A stretch of DNA of 64,000 nucleotides from Gammaproteobacteria bacterium. GTDB lineage: Bacteria > Pseudomonadota > Gammaproteobacteria > Magnimaribacterales > AG-339-G14. The position numbers were made by a program, and so were the translations under genes. The notes beneath the pieces were generated by a model, which saw nothing but the letters and a program-made list of their open reading frames with translations, ran no database searches and was not told where the DNA came from. Below are positions 60,443 to 64,000 of this stretch, one piece after another. The stretch spans positions 398,762 through 462,761 of the forward strand of contig BPAJ01000001.1 of assembly GCA_019652555.1 (NCBI GenBank), written 5' to 3'. Each line of letters opens with the position of its first letter. Position 1 is the first letter of the stretch.

Positions 60443-61385
60443 CTAAACTCTTTCATCAATGATTGGCTCAATCTTTAAATACCAGCAATTAGGATTTTTA
60501 AGAATTTGCATTTAATAGCATCTTTTTCTGTCATTACAATAGGCAAGTCGTTGAGTTCACTAAAATCAGTATCAATAAATTCATGATGGTCAGGAAATTT
60601 TTTTTCAATAACTTGAAAATCTAGACTTCTTAAAAGAGAAAAAAGCTTGTTGGATTCCCAATCCCAGCAATTCCATAAACAATCTTGTCTTTGTTCCAAT
60701 CTTGAATATTAATTGATTGGTTGGTCACTAGATTTACCCAATGAATAGGCTTATAGGACATTAAAAAATTATTTTCTTTTGTTTCAGCTTCCTTGGAATA
60801 AAAAGAGTTTGTATAATTACAAAATCAATTTGTTCTAGTCTCTTAATTGGCTCTCTAAGTGGTCCGGCGGGAATTAATAAATTGTTTCCAAATTTTCTAA
60901 TTCCATCAATCATTGCAATTTCAATATCTCTTCCCAGTTTAAAATGTTGCAAACCATCATCGCTAATAAGAATATTGCAACTAGTCTTTTCTATTAAAAA
61001 TTTTGCTGCGTTTAACTCTATTTGATCCTATTACCACAGGACAATTAGTATTTTTATGTATTATTAACGGTTCATCGCCTACATCACTGGGGCTGGAAGA
61101 TGAATTTATCAAAATAGGATTATTATTTGACAACCCTTTATATCCTCTTGAAACGATTCTGGTAAATATCCCTCTTTTTGAGCTCATTTGCTAACCAAAT
61201 CACTAAAGGTGTTTTCCTGTTCCTCCTACTGTTAAGTTTCCTATGACTATGGTCTTAAAATCAGGTTTCCATGCAGAGCTTAAATTTCTTTTTCTAAAGA
61301 CTTTAAATAAAAATCTATACAGCCAAGATATGGGTAAAAGGATTTTTATCCATGATTTATTTTGATACCAAGCTTCCTCGATAAA
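60443..61385 (-). CDS. lpxK: Tetraacyldisaccharide 4'-kinase LpxK (many indels; start uncertain)
   Basis: Lipid A 4'-kinase. Motifs by frame: [21 protein letters not shown] (N-terminus, overlapping the msbA end), [22 protein letters not shown] (Walker A), [47 protein letters not shown] (with DD metal/catalytic region), [14 protein letters not shown], and [16 protein letters not shown] and [15 protein letters not shown] at the end. No clear start codon in the reading frame near 61385; upstream start or an indel is possible. Ends at TAG 60445-60443. About 320 residues. Confidence 0.87.
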
Positions 61386-63169
61386 ATTTGCAGTTTTTGT
61401 TCTGAAATTGAAAATTGAGACTTTAAAACTGGAATTTTTGGCACTTCTTTCTCTTCTTCATCTGTAAATTGGTTTTTATAAAGCTCAAAATATGATTTTT
61501 GTAAATTCATTAATTCTTCATGTGTACCGCTCTCAACAATTTTTCCATCTTTTAAGACAATAATATTTTCAGCGTTTTCGACTGTCGACAGTCTATGAGC
61601 AATTACTATGGTAGTTTTTCCTATTTTTAAATTATTTATGGCTTCTTGGATTTGATTCTCTGATTCTGAATCAAGAGCAGAAGTAACCTCGTCAAGAATA
61701 ATTATAGGAGCATCCTTGAGCAGAGCTCTTGCAATTGCTATTCTTTGTTTTTGGCCTCCAGACAGCAAAGTACCATCATCTCCAACAATAGTGTTATATC
61801 CATTTGGAAGACTTTCTATGAAGTCGTGAGCAGAAGCTTTTTGCTGCTGAAATAATTTCTTCGTCAGAAGCAGATGGTTTGGCATAACAAATATTATTCT
61901 TTATGGAATCATTAAATAAAACTGTATTTTGACTTACGATCGATATGAGACTTCGTAAATTTTCTAATTTTAAATCTTTGCAGTTATATTCATCAATTTC
62001 AATTTCTCCTTTCGAAATCTCATAAAATCTTGGAATTAAGTTTACTAAAGTAGTTTTACCTGAACCTGATTTACCGACGATTGCAAGAGTATTCCCCTTT
62101 CAATAGAAAAATTAACATTATCAAGAATTTTTTCATTTTCACTATAAGAAAAGCTGACGTTTTTAAATGTAATATCGCCTCTTATGTCTGATATTTCATC
62201 GCTTCCATCGTTTATTTCAGGCTTAAGATCAATTTGATTGAAGATAACATCAGCCGCTGCAATTCCTCTTTGAATCATTGCATTCGTAAGAGACAAATAC
62301 CTTACAGGTCTTGGAAGCATTGCTGCAGCACCAAAAATGCTATGAATGTTCCCGGAGACATTCTTTCAAAGAAAGAAGCATCTAAAGCTACCCAGGTAAT
62401 TACAGCAAGTGCTAATGCTAGAAACATTTGAATAATTGGAGATTGAAGAGAGTTTGTTAATTCAAGCTTCAAATTTTGATTTCTATTATCATAATTTACA
62501 GCATCAAATTTATTTATTTCGTTTCCTTGCTGACCAAATATTTTTACTTCTTTATTAGCATTAATAGATTCAGAACTTACTTGAGTAACGTCTCCCATAG
62601 AGTTTTGAATTCTTGTACTTACTCTTTTCATTCTTTTACCTGCGAGAGATACCACCAACAAAATAAAAGGAGATGCTACAAAAGCAAAGCAGTAAGCTTC
62701 CAATTCAAAAAAATCAAATATCCTAGAAGACCCAAAACAATTAAACCTCTCTTACCAAAATGGTTATAGCATATGTTCCAGAGTCCTTAATTTGTGTGAC
62801 ATTAAAAGTCATCCTCGACAAAAGATGACCGCTGTTACTCATATCGTAAAAATTTGAGGGGAGATATACCAAAGATTTAAATAAGTCTTTTCTTAGATCA
62901 TAAATTAATCTGGTTGAAACAATAGCCATATTAAAATGTCCAACGAAGTAACCTATTCCTCTTCCTAGAGCAAAAAGCAGAAGAAGCAAAGGAAGATAAA
63001 GATTTAGAGAGTTATCTGGTTTAGAAATATAATCTACTATCTGCCTGAACCAGTCAGCAATTCCAACCTGCGATAAAGCAAATAAAAGATATCCAGCAAA
63101 ACTTAATATGAAAAAACCCAAATTGGGAAAAACATAAGAAATTATCCTTGAATAGGAACTTTTTTTCAT
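61346..63169 (-). CDS. msbA: Lipid A export ATP-binding/permease protein MsbA (frameshifted)
   Basis: Half-size ABC exporter flipping lipid A across the inner membrane. The membrane domain is spread over 62741-63169 (start [23 protein letters not shown]), 62302-62703 and 62045-62320. The nucleotide-binding domain has Walker [17 protein letters not shown] in a gap frame near 62060, Q-loop [11 protein letters not shown], signature [16 protein letters not shown] and Walker [13 protein letters not shown] in 61346-61885. About four indels. About 608 residues. It starts 12 bases after lolD and overlaps lpxK, in the usual msbA-lpxK order. Confidence 0.92.
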
Positions 63170-63181
63170 TTCTTTAGTATT

Positions 63182-63849
63182 TTAAACGAATATACCAGAA
63201 TCCATGGTAAGTATTTTATCTCCAAAACTTCTAAATTCTTGATCATGAGTAGCTACAATGACTGAAGAGTTATATTCTTCGGCAATATTATTTAGAAATC
63301 TTATTACCTCCTTTGAAGTACTCTTATCAAGATTACCTGTCGGCTCATCTAAAAAAATCAATTCAGGTCTATTTATTAAAGCTCTTGCCATTGCAACTCT
63401 CTGTTTTTCTCCTCCGGAAAGCTGACTTGGAAAATGATTCAATCGATCAGACAAATCAAATTTTTCTAAAATTTTAGAAGCTTCACTTAGGGATTTGTGT
63501 TTATCTATTCCAAGAATCATTGCGCTTAAAGCTACGTTTTCAACAGCTGTAAATTCTTTCAAAAGATGATGAAACTGATATACAAATCCCATATTTTTCC
63601 TTCTTAAGAAAGTTAACTTATTATGATTATTTTCATAATGAAGATTTTTATAAATTATTTGACCTTCTGAAAACGTGTCTAAGCCGCTCAATAAATTTAG
63701 TAATGTAGATTTACCAGATCCAGACCTACCATAAATAACGATTTTTCATTTGTATTTATCTGAAAATTAATTTTATTTACAGCCTTAATTAATTTATTAC
63801 CTTCTTCAAAGACTTTAGATATTTCTCTGGCTTCAAGTAAATTATTCAT
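63182..63849 (-). CDS. lolD: Lipoprotein-releasing ABC transporter ATPase LolD (one frameshift)
   Basis: ATPase of LolCDE, which releases lipoproteins from the inner membrane to LolA. The track starts at 63691; the true start is ATG 63849 (MNNLLEAREISKVFEEGN). One missing A near 63745 restores VIYGRSGSGKSTLLNLLSGLD (Walker A). Then VYQFHHLLKEFTAVENV, LSGGEKQRVAMARAL and IFLDEPTGNLDKSTS. About 222 residues. It overlaps lolC/E by eight bases. Confidence 0.94.
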
Positions 63850-64000
63850 TTCTTAAGATTTCAACCGGATGAAGTTTACTTGCTCCTCGCAGGAAAAATT
63901 ACAGAGGCAACTGTTATTACTAAACTCACAGCAACTATATAGAAAAGAGAATCAATTCTAATGTCATAAGGAAAATAAGAAATGAAATAAGTACCAAGAT
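63842..64000 (-). CDS. Lipoprotein-releasing system permease, LolC/LolE type (C-terminal fragment, 5' part beyond window)
   Basis: About 52 codons reading into the window from the right edge, absent from the ORF track. The visible end contains a last membrane segment (SLFYIVAVSLVITVASVIFPAR) and HPVEILRNE with stop TAA 63844-63842. The (P/S)AR-x-A-x-x-x-xPVExLR ending is characteristic of LolC/LolE/MacB permeases. Its overlap with lolD on the same strand identifies it as the LolD partner. One indel just after PAR is likely. Confidence 0.8.

Overview
The window is AT-rich, densely coding bacterial chromosome from a gammaproteobacterium. Both ends and the middle hold gene blocks in the order seen in Pseudomonas-type gammaproteobacteria: rne/rluC-rpmF-fabG-acpP-fabF-mltG-tmk-holB; infA/clpA-clpS-icd with mnmA-purB-aceA; nqrABCDEF-apbE-nqrM with a long GAPDH-like gene, mfd and a csiV-like gene; nfuA-etfAB/ETF-QO; lolC/E-lolD-msbA-lpxK-kdsB-murB-DUF1285. 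Low GC, overlapping genes, missing members of standard operons, a Na+-pumping NADH dehydrogenase and several haloalkane-dehalogenase-like enzymes suggest a streamlined marine lineage. A SAR86-like organism would fit, but that is inference. I see no rRNA, tRNA, CRISPR array, insertion sequence or prophage.

Layout: 1-3.9 kb, minus-strand operon nhaB-dusA-terB-like-serine hydrolase. 3.9-12.9 kb, nudC, rne, rluC and the fatty-acid/replication operon ending in holB. 12.9-18.5 kb, a membrane protein, glutaredoxin, an AGCS symporter with an unusual insert, lhgO and oligopeptidase B. 18.6-24.9 kb, an accessory catabolic region: alpha/beta hydrolase, TetR regulator, divergent promoter, secreted haloalkane-dehalogenase-like enzyme, GST-like protein, nitronate monooxygenase-like protein, second dehalogenase, membrane protein. 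25-28.1 kb, the Anbu / circularly permuted ATP-grasp / alpha-E system. 28.3-29.8 kb, a membrane protein and a third dehalogenase (HLD-II type). 29.9-38.1 kb, infA, clpA, clpS, icd, mnmA, purB, aceA. 38.1-48.8 kb, Na+-NQR with its maturation factors, GAPDH-like protein and an acyl-CoA dehydrogenase pair. 48.9-58.2 kb, mfd, csiV-like, sbcB, nfuA, etfA/B, ETF-QO. 58.2-64 kb, envelope operon.

How the genes fit together: NQR, NhaB and the AGCS symporter suggest Na+-based energetics. The acyl-CoA dehydrogenases, ETF, ETF-QO, isocitrate lyase and isocitrate dehydrogenase describe fatty-acid or carboxylic-acid oxidation with a glyoxylate bypass. The fab genes and the msbA/lpxK/kdsB/lol genes serve lipid A and lipoprotein export.

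Caveat: roughly half of the genes, including essential ones (rpmF, infA, fabG, purB, murB, lpxK, msbA, lolD), are broken by single-base indels, mostly in A/T homopolymers, and the alternate frame restores the family sequence. I read these as sequencing or assembly errors and give reconstructed gene spans, which often differ from the ORF track. After reconstruction no gap without a gene exceeds about 210 bases; the largest are 6743-6951, 56339-56522 and 28137-28292, in which I see no RNA gene. Several genes were missing from the ORF track: the left-edge serine hydrolase, rpmF, nqrM, a possible 36-residue membrane protein and the right-edge lolC/E fragment.
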